Of a stretch of DNA of 64,000 bases, positions 52,312 to 62,193 are shown piece after piece. The notes beneath the pieces were generated by a model. That model searched no databases and was not told the DNA's origin. It was given only the letters and a program-made list of their open reading frames with translations. The DNA is from Limnohabitans sp. JirII-31 (GTDB taxonomy: Bacteria > Pseudomonadota > Gammaproteobacteria > Burkholderiales > Burkholderiaceae_C), in NCBI RefSeq assembly GCF_002778315.1, contig NZ_NESA01000008.1:62001-126000 (forward strand). The letters are read 5' to 3'. The translations under genes were made by a program, and so were the position numbers. How positions within the stretch are numbered: the stretch's first letter is position 1; the number at the start of each line of letters is the position of its first letter.

Positions 52312-52916
52312 GCGCGGCTCCCCGACTTTGACGCTGCTTTGCCCACGGTTTTGCTGGCGGGCTCGGGTTGTTGCAACAACCAGTCGGCAAAAGCGGACAC
52401 ATCGTTGTGTACCAGCGTGCCTGCGGGGTAGTCGTCGGGCAGTGGTTTGCCGCGGAGCTTTTCGCCTTTGCCCGTGAGCACCAGATGCGGCGTGCAGCCC
52501 ACCGCAGCACCGGCTTGCAAGTCACGCAAGGTGTCGCCCACGCAGGGCACGCGGGTGAGTTCCATGCCATAGCGTTCGGCAATTTGTTCAAACAAACCCG
52601 GCGCAGGCTTGCGGCAGTTGCAATGGTCGTCAGGGCTGTGCGGGCAGTAAAACACCGCGTCGATGCGGCCACCGGCAGCCGCCAGCAACTTGTGCATCTT
52701 GGCGTGCATGGCATTGAGGGCAGCCATGTCGTACAGACCACGCCCCAACCCTGATTGGTTGGTGGCCACCACCACATGCCAGCCGGCGTGGTTGAGGCGG
52801 GCAATGGCGTCGAGCACGCCGGGCATGGGGATCCACTCGTCGGCCGATTTGACGTAGTCGTCACGGTCTTGGTTGATGGTGCCGTCGCGGTCGAAGATGA
52901 CGAGTTTGGTCTGCAT
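52308..52916 (-). CDS. gmhB: D-glycero-beta-D-manno-heptose 1,7-bisphosphate 7-phosphatase
   Basis: HAD phosphatase in the ADP-heptose pathway for the lipopolysaccharide core, 202 residues. Motif I is FDRDGTINQDRDDYVKSADEW, followed by VVVATNQSGLGRGLY and the zinc-binding cysteines CPHSPDDHCNCRKPAPG typical of GmhB, then CVGDTLRDLQAGAAVGC. It follows glyS by 33 bases, the betaproteobacterial order. Confidence 0.95.
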   Translation of the reverse strand: MQTKLVIFDRDGTINQDRDDYVKSADEWIPMPGVLDAIARLNHAGWHVVVATNQSGLGRGLYDMAALNAMHAKMHKLLAAAGGRIDAVFYCPHSPDDHCNCRKPAPGLFEQIAERYGMELTRVPCVGDTLRDLQAGAAVGCTPHLVLTGKGEKLRGKPLPDDYPAGTLVHNDVSAFADWLLQQPEPASKTVGKAASKSGSRA

Positions 52917-52949
52917 GGTGGCTCGATGGTTGCGGGAACGTTGCGTGCG

Positions 52950-55091
52950 TTAGCTGGCCAAGCACGACAAATCGGCCACGCGGTTCATGGCCAGGTGCAA
53001 GCTCTTGAGCAAGCCTTGGCGGTTGAGGCGCAAGTCCATTTGCTCGGCGTTGACCATGACGCCATCGAAGAAGGCGTCTACGGGCTCGCGCAAGGCGGCC
53101 AGAGTTTTGAGCGAGGCGGTGTAGTCCCCGGCTTCGAACTGGGTCTGCGCCAGCGGCGCGATGCGTTGCATCACTGCGTAGAGGGCTTTCTCGGCGGGCT
53201 CTTGCAACAAAATTTCGCTGACATGACCGTCGACTTCTTGCGCTTTTTTCAAGATGTTGCCAATGCGTTTGTTGGCGGCCGCCAGGGCCTGGCTCTCGGG
53301 CAAGGCGGCGAAAGCGCGCACGGCGGTGAGGCGGTGGCTGACGTCACTCAAGCGCTGGGGGTGCAGGGCCAACACGGCTTCGACTTCTTGCGCGCTGTAG
53401 CCTTGCTCGCGCAGGCTGCCAGAGAGGCGGTCGTAAATGAAGGCGGTCAAGGCCACGGTGGGATCGGTGATGTGCGCGCCAAAGGCCGGTACAGCCTGAG
53501 CGATGACATCGTGCAGACCCAGCGCCACATCGGCCTCGCTGAGCATGCGCACCAGCCCTAAGGCATGGCGACGCAGCGCAAACGGGTCTTTGTCGCCCGT
53601 GGGCAAGTTGCCAATGCCAAACATGCCCACCAGGGTTTCGAGTTTGTCGGCCAAGGCCACCACCAGGCCGACGCGGTTGCGTGGCAACTCGTCACCCGCA
53701 AAGCGGGGCTTGTAGTGGTCTTCAATGGCTTGTGCCACGTCGTCGCCCAAGCCATCGTGGCGGGCGTAGTAGCCGCCCATGATGCCTTGCAGCTCGGGGA
53801 ACTCGCCCACCATGTCGGTCAGCAAGTCGGTCTTGGCCAACAAGGCAGCGGTGTCGACAGCCTGGATGAAGGCCGCGCCGCCCAAGGCTGCGTTGGTTTG
53901 GGTGAACAATTCGGCAATGCGGCGCGCAATGGCGCGCACGCGCTCGGTGCGCTCGCCTTGCGTGCCGAGTTTGTTGTGATAGACCACTTTGCCCAAACCT
54001 TCGACGCGGGAGACCAGTGTTTTTTTGCGGTCTTGGTCAAAGAAGAATTTGGCATCGGCCAAGCGGGGACGCACCACGCGTTCGTTGCCACCGATCACCG
54101 CGCTGGCGTCATCTGGACTGATGTTGCTGACCACCAAAAACTGATGGGTCAACTTGCCCGAAGCGTCGAGCAGCGGAAAGTATTTTTGGTTGGCCTTCAT
54201 GGTCAAGATGAGGCACTCTTGCGGCACGTCGAGGAACTGCTTCTCGAATTCGCAGATGAGCACGTTGGGGCGCTCGACCAAGGCCGTGACTTCGTCCAGC
54301 AAGGCTGCGTCTTCAATGGCGTGCACGCCACCGCCCACTTGGGCCGCTGCGGCTTGGAGTTGGCGTGCAATGTCGGCACGACGCTCGACAAAGCTGGCGA
54401 TGACGGCCCCATCTTGCGCCAAGGTGGCTGCGTAATGGTCGGCATCTTGGAACACCACGGGAGACACCCGGGCTTCAAAGCGGTGACCCTGGGTGGTGTT
54501 GCCAGCCGTCAAGCCCAAGGCTTTGACAGGAACCACGGTGCTGCCATGCAAGGCCACCAGGCTGTGGGCAGGGCGCACAAATTTGACGCTGCTCCAGCCC
54601 GGCAGTTCACAGTCAGACTCCAGTTGGTAGCTCATGACTTTGGGGATGGGCAGTTTGGCGATGGCTTCGTCCAGGGCTTTCTGCAAGCCTTGGGCCAGGC
54701 TGGCACCGTGGGCCACGCTGTCGTAGAACAGCGCCTCGGCTTTGCCGTCAGGCGCACGCTTGAGTTGCGCCACAGCTTCGGGGCCTGCACCGATGGCCTG
54801 CAATTTTTTAAGCAAAGCGGGGGTGGGGTTGCCATTCGCGTCCGAGCCCACACTGACGGGCATGAGCTTTTGTTGCACGGCACGGTCTGCGGCTTGCGCC
54901 ACCACGTGGGTGATGTGCGCGGCCAAGCGACGCGGCGAGGCAAAGGGGGTAACGATGGACTCGGCCGAGGCTAGGCCTTGTGCTTTGAGCTGCTCCAGCA
55001 AGACGGTTGAAAACGCATCGCCAAGTTTTTGCAAGGCTTTGGGCGGCAGCTCTTCGACGAAGAGTTCGATCAGGAGGTTGTGGGTGCTCAT
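52950..55091 (-). CDS. glyS: Glycyl-tRNA synthetase beta subunit
   Basis: Tetrameric (alpha2beta2) GlyRS partner that binds tRNA-Gly, 713 residues. It starts MSTHNLLIELFVEELPPKAL, the diagnostic beta-subunit start, and contains GTVVPV-like FVRPAHSLVALHGSTVVPV, TMKANQKYFPLLD, KLGTQGERTERVRAIA and the HD-like DLLTDMVGEFPELQG...YYARHDG. It follows glyQ after two bases. Confidence 0.97.
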   Translation of the reverse strand: MSTHNLLIELFVEELPPKALQKLGDAFSTVLLEQLKAQGLASAESIVTPFASPRRLAAHITHVVAQAADRAVQQKLMPVSVGSDANGNPTPALLKKLQAIGAGPEAVAQLKRAPDGKAEALFYDSVAHGASLAQGLQKALDEAIAKLPIPKVMSYQLESDCELPGWSSVKFVRPAHSLVALHGSTVVPVKALGLTAGNTTQGHRFEARVSPVVFQDADHYAATLAQDGAVIASFVERRADIARQLQAAAAQVGGGVHAIEDAALLDEVTALVERPNVLICEFEKQFLDVPQECLILTMKANQKYFPLLDASGKLTHQFLVVSNISPDDASAVIGGNERVVRPRLADAKFFFDQDRKKTLVSRVEGLGKVVYHNKLGTQGERTERVRAIARRIAELFTQTNAALGGAAFIQAVDTAALLAKTDLLTDMVGEFPELQGIMGGYYARHDGLGDDVAQAIEDHYKPRFAGDELPRNRVGLVVALADKLETLVGMFGIGNLPTGDKDPFALRRHALGLVRMLSEADVALGLHDVIAQAVPAFGAHITDPTVALTAFIYDRLSGSLREQGYSAQEVEAVLALHPQRLSDVSHRLTAVRAFAALPESQALAAANKRIGNILKKAQEVDGHVSEILLQEPAEKALYAVMQRIAPLAQTQFEAGDYTASLKTLAALREPVDAFFDGVMVNAEQMDLRLNRQGLLKSLHLAMNRVADLSCLAS

Positions 55092-55093
55092 GG

Positions 55094-55999
55094 TCAGGCG
55101 GCTTTCTTAGGCATGTGGGCCACCCATTCGCGCGGGGCCATGGGAAAGCCAAGGCGCTCGCGGCTGTCGTAATAGCTTTGCGCCACGGCGCGGGCCAGGT
55201 TGCGGATGCGACCGATGTAGGCCGCACGCTCGGTGACGCTGATGGCGCCCCGGGCATCAAGCAGGTTGAAGGTGTGGGCGGCTTTGAGGACTTGCTCGTA
55301 AGCAGGCAAGGCGAGTTGTTCAGTCATCAGGTGTTGGGCTTGCTTTTCGTGGGCACCGAAGGCGGTGAACAAGAACTCGGCGTCGCTGTGTTCGAAGTTG
55401 TAGGTGGACTGCTCAACTTCGTTTTGTTTGTAAACGTCGCCATAGCTCAAGCCATCGGTCCAGGTGAGGTTATAGACGTTGTCTACGCCTTGCAGGTACA
55501 TGGCCAGGCGTTCCAGGCCGTAGGTGATTTCGCCGGTGATGGGTTGGCAGTCAATGCCACCGACTTGCTGGAAGTAGGTGAACTGGGTGACTTCCATGCC
55601 ATTGAGCCAGACCTCCCAGCCCAAGCCCCAAGCCCCAAGGGTTGGGTTTTCCCAATCGTCTTCAACGAAGCGGATGTCGTTTTTCTTCAAGTCAAAGCCG
55701 AGGGCTTCGAGTGACCCCAGGTACAGCTCCAAGATGTTGCTGGGCGCAGGCTTTAAGACCACCTGGTATTGGTAGTAGTGCTGCAAGCGGTTGGGGTTCT
55801 CACCATAGCGACCATCTTTGGGGCGGCGGCTGGGCTGCACATAAGCCGCTTTCCAAGGCTCTGGGCCGAGGGCGCGCAAGAAGGTGGCGGTGTGCGAGGT
55901 GCCGGCACCGACTTCCATGTCGTAGGGTTGCAGCAAGGCGCAGCCTTGGTCGGCCCAGTAGGCCTGGAGCTTGAGGATGATCTGTTGAAAAGTCAGCAT
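55094..55999 (-). CDS. glyQ: Glycyl-tRNA synthetase alpha subunit
   Basis: Catalytic class II subunit, 301 residues. It starts [49 protein letters not shown], followed by [33 protein letters not shown] and the class II core. The C terminus is [15 protein letters not shown]. No promoter stands out in the 117-base gap to lnt. Confidence 0.98.
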   Translation of the reverse strand: MLTFQQIILKLQAYWADQGCALLQPYDMEVGAGTSHTATFLRALGPEPWKAAYVQPSRRPKDGRYGENPNRLQHYYQYQVVLKPAPSNILELYLGSLEALGFDLKKNDIRFVEDDWENPTLGAWGLGWEVWLNGMEVTQFTYFQQVGGIDCQPITGEITYGLERLAMYLQGVDNVYNLTWTDGLSYGDVYKQNEVEQSTYNFEHSDAEFLFTAFGAHEKQAQHLMTEQLALPAYEQVLKAAHTFNLLDARGAISVTERAAYIGRIRNLARAVAQSYYDSRERLGFPMAPREWVAHMPKKAA

Positions 56000-56116
56000 G
56001 CAACAAAAGCCGACCGTGGGTCAGCAAGTTAGGGGTGCAGGTCAAAACGCCTGCCAACCCTTGATTTTACGGGGCGAAGCGGCGCTTTTTGCGGCTGTGT
56101 CAGTGGCTATTGCTTG

Positions 56117-57727
56117 CTACTTGCGTGGTGACTTGCGGTGCGCTCGCCAAGCCACGCCGCCCAAGACCAGCGCGGCCCACACAACCAAGGGCCACAGACC
56201 CCAGGCAGACACCCAACGGGCATAGGGGGTGGGGGGACCATCGACACCGTGCACCTCGGCCGTGAGCGCACCTTTGACGCCGCTGGGCAATCGGTGCGTG
56301 ACCACGCCCTGAGCGTTGATGATGGCCGTGGCTCCGGTGTTGGTGGCACGCAGCATGGGACGGCCGAGTTCGAGGGTGCGCATGCGCGAGATGTGCAAAT
56401 GCTGGTCGATGGCCACGGTGTCGCCAAACCAGGCGATGTTGCTGAGGTTGAGCAGGAGGGTGGGCGCAGTGGTGGGGTTGGCAAAGCTTTGTGCCAGTTC
56501 TTCGCCAAACAAGTCTTCAAAGCAAATGTTGGGTGCGATGCGCTCGCCATGCCACAGCAAAGGCAGTTGCACCACTTGGCCACGGGAGAAGTCGCCCAGC
56601 GGAATGTGCATGAGTTGGACGAACCAACGGAACATGGGAGGTACGAATTCACCAAAGGGGACGAGGTGGTGTTTGTCGTAGCGGTAGGCGTCTGCCGCGG
56701 CGCCGGGTAACAAGGCCAGCGCTGAGTTGGTGTAGCGGTGCACGCCTGTGTCGTCTGGCGCACTGAGCGGCAGGCCGATCAAGGCCGCTTGCTGGCCCTG
56801 GGCGTAGCGCTGTTGCAAGAGTGGCCAGTACCCATCGGGCAAGTAGTCGCGCAACAAGGGCACGGCTGTTTCGGGCGTGACGATGAGGTCTGACGTGTTG
56901 TGCAGCAAGGCTTCGCGGTAGTCGTGCAAGGCTAGCCCTACGCCTTCGCCAAACTTGAGGTCTTGCGGCACATTGCCCTGCAACAAGGTGATGGTGAGTG
57001 CCGGTTTGCGTTGGTTTGATTCAATGCCGGAATGTCGCAAGGGCGAGGCCACCCAGGTCCCCACCATCGCCCCTCCCATCGTCAGCCACAAGATGACGCT
57101 GCGCCCTGTTGGACGGGCCCCACGGGGGCCATGCCATGAAGCGGCCAGCAGCATGGCCAACCAAGCGCTGATGGCACTCAAGCCATACACACCCACCCAG
57201 GGGGCCCATTCGCGCAAGACGCTGTCCACGTGGGCATAGCCCGCTGCAGCCCAGGGGAAACCAGTCCACAAGGTGCCGCGCGTGAGTTCGGCCAATAGCC
57301 ATAAGGCAGAGAATGTCAACGCGCGCGACATAACGCCGGCCTCTGCGGCGCACAGGCGGTGGTATGCCCAACTGGCGGCGGCGTAAAAGAGCGCCAAGCC
57401 AGCCGCCAACAAGAAAACGGCCAGCGCCGCCAGGCCGCCAGGCATGCCGCCGTACACGTGCATGGAGATGTAAAGCCACCAAATGCTGCCACCCAGCCAA
57501 GCACAGGCAAACCACCAACCGCACACAAACGCTTGCTTGGCGGTGCGGCTACGTTGCAGCAGCATGGCAAAACCACTCAGGCTGAGGAGTTGCAACAAGC
57601 CTGAGGAGTGCCCTTGCCAAGCGCCGGCAAATGGCCAGGCCATGGCGAAAGCTTGGGCAACACCCAAAACAAGCAAGAACACAACGCGACCAAGCCGCTG
57701 CGGGGTGTGGCGCGAGCTGGCGTGCAT
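56117..57727 (-). CDS. lnt: Apolipoprotein N-acyltransferase
   Basis: Inner-membrane enzyme that adds the third acyl chain to lipoproteins. From ATG 57727 (MHASSRHTPQRLGRV) it has 536 residues: about seven N-terminal membrane spans, a nitrilase-like periplasmic domain and a final span. The catalytic triad is visible as Glu in VTPETAVPLL, Lys in YDKHHLVPFGEFVP and Cys in PNICFEDLFGEE. It follows corC after five bases; the corC-lnt pair is widely conserved. Confidence 0.95.
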   Translation of the reverse strand: MHASSRHTPQRLGRVVFLLVLGVAQAFAMAWPFAGAWQGHSSGLLQLLSLSGFAMLLQRSRTAKQAFVCGWWFACAWLGGSIWWLYISMHVYGGMPGGLAALAVFLLAAGLALFYAAASWAYHRLCAAEAGVMSRALTFSALWLLAELTRGTLWTGFPWAAAGYAHVDSVLREWAPWVGVYGLSAISAWLAMLLAASWHGPRGARPTGRSVILWLTMGGAMVGTWVASPLRHSGIESNQRKPALTITLLQGNVPQDLKFGEGVGLALHDYREALLHNTSDLIVTPETAVPLLRDYLPDGYWPLLQQRYAQGQQAALIGLPLSAPDDTGVHRYTNSALALLPGAAADAYRYDKHHLVPFGEFVPPMFRWFVQLMHIPLGDFSRGQVVQLPLLWHGERIAPNICFEDLFGEELAQSFANPTTAPTLLLNLSNIAWFGDTVAIDQHLHISRMRTLELGRPMLRATNTGATAIINAQGVVTHRLPSGVKGALTAEVHGVDGPPTPYARWVSAWGLWPLVVWAALVLGGVAWRAHRKSPRK

Positions 57728-57732
57728 GCGGT

Positions 57733-58617
57733 TCAGGGCTTGGATTCTTTGAGAGCGACGGGGTAGACCTTGAACCACTTCACGGCGCCGGCTTTGGTGT
57801 GCAAGACCTCAAAACGCAGTTGCATCCAGTCAAAGTGTTCGCCGCGGCGGGGCACGTGGCCCATGGCATGGGCGATGAAGCCGCCGATGGTGTCGAACTT
57901 GTTGTCCTCGGCAGCGTCTTCGTCTTGACGCGTGGGGACCAAATCAAAGGCTTCGGTGACGCGTTCGATCGAGGTGTCGCCACTGACGCGGTAGGTGCGG
58001 TCTGCCAAGGCAAAGATGTCGCCAGCATCTTCGGCCTGGTCGAACTCGTCTTCGATGTCACCCACGATTTGCTCCAACACGTCTTCGATGGTGATGAGGC
58101 CTGCGATACGTCCAAATTCATCGACCACCAAGGCCATGTGGTTACGGGTGTTGCGGAATTCGCGCAACAGGTCGTTGAGGCCTTTGCTCTCTGGCACAAA
58201 GACGGGGGGGCGCAACAGGGTGCGCAGATTCAAGGTCGGGGAGCGCTGGAGTTTGAGCAGGTCTTTGGCCAGCAAGATGCCCACCATGTTGTCGCGTTCG
58301 TTTTCGAACACAGGAAAACGAGAGTGCCCGGTATCGATGACTTGGTGCAAGGTGTCATCGAGCGAGGCCTCGATGTCGATCAGGTCCATGCGTGGGGCTG
58401 CGACCATGACATCGCCAGCGGTCAAGTCGGCCATGCGCAACACGCCTTCGAGCATGGCGCGGCTTTCAGCGCCAATCACGCGGTTGTCTTCGGCATCGGA
58501 CAGGGCGTCGAGCAGCTCTTCGCGCGAATCGGGACCTGGATGGATGAATTCAATCAGTCGCTGCCAGTAACTGCGTTTGTCGGCTGGCTCACTGTCTCGG
58601 TAATGCGGATCGGTCAC
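57733..58617 (-). CDS. corC: CorC/HlyC-family transporter-associated protein
   Basis: Cytoplasmic CBS-domain protein (YbeX-like), linked to magnesium/cobalt efflux and to ribosome or membrane homeostasis. The 294 residues have no DUF21 membrane domain: acidic N terminus, two CBS motifs (DVMVAAPRMDLIDIEASLDDTL; LPVF-like SRFPVFENERDNMVGILLAKDLL; HMALVVDEFGRIAGLITIEDVLEQIVGDIEDEFD) and a C-terminal CorC_HlyC domain. It is first in corC-lnt-glyQ-glyS-gmhB-plsC-DUF45. Confidence 0.93.
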   Translation of the reverse strand: MTDPHYRDSEPADKRSYWQRLIEFIHPGPDSREELLDALSDAEDNRVIGAESRAMLEGVLRMADLTAGDVMVAAPRMDLIDIEASLDDTLHQVIDTGHSRFPVFENERDNMVGILLAKDLLKLQRSPTLNLRTLLRPPVFVPESKGLNDLLREFRNTRNHMALVVDEFGRIAGLITIEDVLEQIVGDIEDEFDQAEDAGDIFALADRTYRVSGDTSIERVTEAFDLVPTRQDEDAAEDNKFDTIGGFIAHAMGHVPRRGEHFDWMQLRFEVLHTKAGAVKWFKVYPVALKESKP

Positions 58618-58680
58618 TGTGGTGCGGCTGACAGCCGCGAGAGTCGGTAGGGCTCAAGCATAGCCCAAGGAGGGGTGGCG

Positions 58681-59406
58681 TTATTCCGCCGACTGGTGAC
58701 GGCCAGCCCGTACGCCTTGGCGAATTTCTTGCACTTTGGACAAGAAGTCCCAAAACCTTTTGGCATCTTCTTTGATGCTGTAGTTGGCTTTGGCGTATTG
58801 GTCGACCACGAGTTCGGTGACACGGCTGTCCAGATCGCGTTTGGGCAAGCGCAGGTAGGCTTCGGTCTCAGACCCGTCTCGCTCAAGGGTAGCCCCGCTT
58901 TTGCGCGCGATCCGAATCATGGGCGCGTTTTCGCTCAAGGCATGGATGTAGATTTGCGACACTTTCTCGTTGCGTGCGTGCATGACGGCACGCTCAAAGA
59001 GACGCGCACCATAACCTCTGCCACGCGCATAGGCCAGAACGGAAACACCAAATTCGGCACTGGAGGGACGACCAGGCGTTTGCATCAGGGCCAAGTGAGC
59101 CATCGCCACAATGTCGAGGTTGCGGTTGAAGATGCCGTAGATTTCGTCTCGGTCAAAGTTCAGCCCCTCGATGTAACGCGTGATGTGTTCGTCGTTGGCC
59201 GCATAGCCAAAACGCAAATAACGATCATGCGCGGACAAGGCCAATAAATGGGCCTTGATTTTGGGCAAGTGCTCTGGGTTCAAAGGACAAATTGGTATCA
59301 ACACACCCTCCGTATCCGACTTGAGTCCTTGTGGGACACCCGTTATGCGCATCAGTTGGCGACCCGCTTCTACGGTCGTGCGGGCCAATGTGTGTACAAG
59401 AGTCAT
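58681..59406 (-). CDS. GNAT-family N-acetyltransferase
   Basis: Predicted acetyltransferase of 241 residues from ATG 59406 (MTLVHTLARTTVEAGRQLM). The acetyl-CoA loop is in VSVLAYARGRGYGARLFERAVMHARNEKVSQIYIHALSENAPMIRIARKSGATLE (RGxGxG/A pattern). SAHDRYLRFGYAANDEHITRYIEGL is shared with the proteobacterial GNAT group often found beside lnt/corC regions. Substrate unknown. It is divergent from the acyl-CoA ligase gene across a 121-base gap. Confidence 0.88.
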   Translation of the reverse strand: MTLVHTLARTTVEAGRQLMRITGVPQGLKSDTEGVLIPICPLNPEHLPKIKAHLLALSAHDRYLRFGYAANDEHITRYIEGLNFDRDEIYGIFNRNLDIVAMAHLALMQTPGRPSSAEFGVSVLAYARGRGYGARLFERAVMHARNEKVSQIYIHALSENAPMIRIARKSGATLERDGSETEAYLRLPKRDLDSRVTELVVDQYAKANYSIKEDAKRFWDFLSKVQEIRQGVRAGRHQSAE

Positions 59407-59527
59407 GCCTGAATTGTACGGGTTTTCCCTAATCTTTGCATGGATCTGACACGGTAATCGCTGTGGGGTCACTCCCGATGAGACGTGGGTGTTTCGACCT
59501 ACACAATACTTCATCAAGGAGAGCGCA

Positions 59528-61225
59528 ATGGATAAACCGTGGTTCAAGGCCTACCCACCGGGGGTTCCCCATACGGTACGGCCCGAAGAGTATCGCTCGG
59601 TGTCGCATTTGTTGGAAGAGTCTTTCCAAAAGAATGCCTCATCGCGTTTTTCTGTTTGCATGGACCGGTGGATGACGTACGCAGAGCTCAACCATGCGTC
59701 AGCAGCCTTTGGTGCATGGCTTCAAGGACTTGCACTCGAACCCGGCGCACGGGTGGCCATCATGCTGCCCAATATTCCCCAATTCGCAGTGGTCATGGCG
59801 GCTGTGCTGCGTGCGGGATATACGTGTGTGAATGTGAATCCGCTATACACAGCGCGTGAGCTCGCACATCAGCTGAACGATTCGGGTGCGACCACGATTG
59901 TGATTTTGGAGAACTTTGCCCGAACGCTGGAAGAGGTGATTGATGACACGCCCATTCAAAACGTGGTGGTTGCCTCAATGGGGGACATGCTGGGTTTCTG
60001 GTTCGGTCGCTGGATCACGTTTGCAGTGCGTCACCTGGCTCGAATGGTGCCCGCCTTCAAACTGCCGCGTCTAGACAAGCAAGGACTCCCGCGCCATATC
60101 GTGTCGTTCAAGCAAGCGCTGAGTGAGGGCACGCAACGCACGCTGCAAGCGAACACACGCAATTTGGATTCGACCGCTTTTCTTCAATACACCGGCGGTA
60201 CCACGGGCTTGTCTAAAGGCGCGGTGCTGACCGATCGCAACATCATGGCTGCTATTTTGCAAGCGGATGTTTGGTTCTCACCGGCCACAGCACGCGTGGG
60301 CGATGTGCGAAACATCAACTGCATTGCGGCCTTGCCGCTGTATCACATCTTCGCGCTCACACTGTGTTTGCTATCGATCCGTTGGGGGGCGCAGATCACA
60401 TTGATTCCAAATCCGCGCGACATTGACAAGTTCGTGGATGTGCTTAAAAAGCGCCCATTTCACTTGCTGCCTGCAGTGAACACCTTGTTCAATGCCCTGC
60501 TATCGCATCCGCATTTCCAGTCACTTGATTTTTCCAGTTTATGCGTGTCTCAGGCAGGAGGGATGGCAGCGTCAGAAGGTACGGCAAAACGTTGGCAAGA
60601 GGTGACGGGCTGCGCCATGGTGGAGGGCTGGGGCATGAGCGAAACCTGCGCGATTGGCACCAACAATCCGGTCACGGCAACGCAATTCAGCGGTTCAATC
60701 GGATTGCCTTTGCCAAGTATTGAGATTGCGATCAAAGGTGATGAAGGCATCAGTTTGCCCATTGGGTCAACGGGAGAGATTTGCATCAAGGGGCCTAATG
60801 TGATGACCGGCTACTACCGACAGGAGGAAGAAACGGCGAGAGCGTTTACCTCGGATGGTTTCATGCGAACCGGTGATATCGGCGTGATGGATGAGAAAGG
60901 CTTCACACGCATTGTTGATCGCAAAAAGGACATGATTTTGGTCAGCGGTTTCAATGTGTTTCCCAATGAATTAGAGAACGTGATTTCTCTGTGTCCAGGC
61001 GTGGTGGAGTGTGCGGCAATTGGCGTTCCGGATGAGAAACAAGGTGAAGCCATCAAGGTGTTCGTTGTTCGCAGCGATGTCACGTTGACCGAAGAGGACG
61101 TGGCCAATTTTTGCCGTCAAAATTTCACCGGATACAAAATTCCAAAACACATCGAATTTCGCGATGAGTTGCCCAAATCAAATGTCGGAAAAGTACTGCG
61201 TCGTGAACTCAGAACAAATAAATAA
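59528..61225 (+). CDS. fadD: Long-chain fatty acid-CoA ligase (FadD-like)
   Basis: Activates fatty acids to acyl-CoA by an acyl-AMP step. AAGGAGAG lies before ATG 59528 (MDKPWFKAYPPGVPHTVRPEEYRSVSHLLEESF); 565 residues. AMP-binding motifs: YTGGTTGLSKGAVLTDRN, VEGWGMSETC, GFMRTGDIGVMDEKGFTRIVDRKKDMI (hinge Asp and GR-type region) and the C-terminal PKSNVGKVLRREL catalytic Lys. It is lower in GC than most of the window. Phenylacetate-CoA ligase is less likely: the fold is the FadD type. The MBL gene overlaps its end. Confidence 0.92.
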   Translation: MDKPWFKAYPPGVPHTVRPEEYRSVSHLLEESFQKNASSRFSVCMDRWMTYAELNHASAAFGAWLQGLALEPGARVAIMLPNIPQFAVVMAAVLRAGYTCVNVNPLYTARELAHQLNDSGATTIVILENFARTLEEVIDDTPIQNVVVASMGDMLGFWFGRWITFAVRHLARMVPAFKLPRLDKQGLPRHIVSFKQALSEGTQRTLQANTRNLDSTAFLQYTGGTTGLSKGAVLTDRNIMAAILQADVWFSPATARVGDVRNINCIAALPLYHIFALTLCLLSIRWGAQITLIPNPRDIDKFVDVLKKRPFHLLPAVNTLFNALLSHPHFQSLDFSSLCVSQAGGMAASEGTAKRWQEVTGCAMVEGWGMSETCAIGTNNPVTATQFSGSIGLPLPSIEIAIKGDEGISLPIGSTGEICIKGPNVMTGYYRQEEETARAFTSDGFMRTGDIGVMDEKGFTRIVDRKKDMILVSGFNVFPNELENVISLCPGVVECAAIGVPDEKQGEAIKVFVVRSDVTLTEEDVANFCRQNFTGYKIPKHIEFRDELPKSNVGKVLRRELRTNK

Positions 61226-62144
61226 ATCAAATCTCACCTTACCGCCAGGACTGAATTTTTTTCAACGAGGCTGGCTGTCATCCAACAATGTGCTGCTTAG
61301 GGACAGCGAACAAGCTGTCTTAGTCGACACAGGCTATTGGACACACAGCGCACAGACGCTGGACTTGGTTCAGCGTTGTCTGGCAACACAACCTCTGACT
61401 CGCATCATCAACACACATTTACACAGTGACCACTGCGGCGGGAACGCAGCGCTGCAAGAGGCCTATCCTGCGGCAGAAACATTCGTGCCTCCAGGTCACG
61501 CCAATTTTGTATTTGATTGGGATCCCGCGGCGCTGACCTATACGCCCACTGGTCAGCATTGCCCAAAATTTTTAGCCCGAGACGTGATTCGCCCTGGTGA
61601 GCGTTTCAGCGTATCGGATCAAGAGTGGTTGGCATTGGCTGCGCCAGGCCATGATCCGCATTCCATTGTTCTTTTTTGCGAAGAAACTGGTGTTTTGATC
61701 TCGGCTGACGCGCTCTGGGAAAATGGTTTTGGAGTGGTATTTCCAGAAATAGAAGGCATCGAAGCTTTTGAAGATGTCGCGAAGACTTTGGATTTGATTG
61801 CGTCACTTCAAGTGACGGTTGTGCTGCCCGGTCACGGTGAGCCATTTACAAACGTGCAATTGGCATTGGTCAATGCAAGAAAACGATTGGCCAGCTTTCG
61901 CGATGACCCAGAAAAACATGCCAACTACGCAGCCAAGGTACTGCTTAAATTCAAACTACTTGAACTTCAGACCGTTGAGCAAGCGAATTTTGAGCAGTGG
62001 GCAATGGACTGCGATTATTTGAAGCTGTTACAGCAACGCTATGCAAATAATCTTTCGTTTGGTAACTGGTTTCGAGGCCTACTGCTGAGTCTCGAAAAAA
62101 ACGGCGCTTTGATTTGCGCAAGCGGTAAGCTTATTAACCGCTAA
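61203..62144 (+). CDS. Metallo-beta-lactamase-fold hydrolase
   Basis: Predicted hydrolase of about 313 residues. Zinc motif HLHSDHCGG (HxHxDH) plus LAAPGHDPHS, LISADALWENG and VLPGHGEPF give a full dinuclear site. The start is unsure: GTG 61203 (with GGAAAAG nine bases upstream) is preferred; ATG 61164 or 61182 would extend it further into fadD. The overlap with fadD (at least 23 bases) implies cotranscription; a thioesterase or lactonase acting on acyl products would fit, by inference only. The terminator at 62152 follows. Confidence 0.82.
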   Translation: MNSEQINKSNLTLPPGLNFFQRGWLSSNNVLLRDSEQAVLVDTGYWTHSAQTLDLVQRCLATQPLTRIINTHLHSDHCGGNAALQEAYPAAETFVPPGHANFVFDWDPAALTYTPTGQHCPKFLARDVIRPGERFSVSDQEWLALAAPGHDPHSIVLFCEETGVLISADALWENGFGVVFPEIEGIEAFEDVAKTLDLIASLQVTVVLPGHGEPFTNVQLALVNARKRLASFRDDPEKHANYAAKVLLKFKLLELQTVEQANFEQWAMDCDYLKLLQQRYANNLSFGNWFRGLLLSLEKNGALICASGKLINR

Positions 62145-62151
62145 AAAACAA

Positions 62152-62178
62152 AACCCCCCACTCACTGAGTGGGGGGTT
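62152..62178. terminator. Terminator shared by the MBL gene and the rRNA operon
   Basis: AACCCCCCACTC-act-GAGTGGGGGGTT is a perfect 12-base stem. On the minus strand it is followed by TTTTGTTTTTTAG, so it ends the rRNA transcript; on the plus strand the T tail is weak, giving moderate termination after the MBL gene. Confidence 0.88.
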
Positions 62179-62193
62179 CTGAGGGCTGTAATA

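Noticed and set aside
53565-54974. Plus-strand opening of 469 codons opposite glyS
   Set aside because: Antisense of the GlyRS beta subunit; no recognisable domain or ribosome site.
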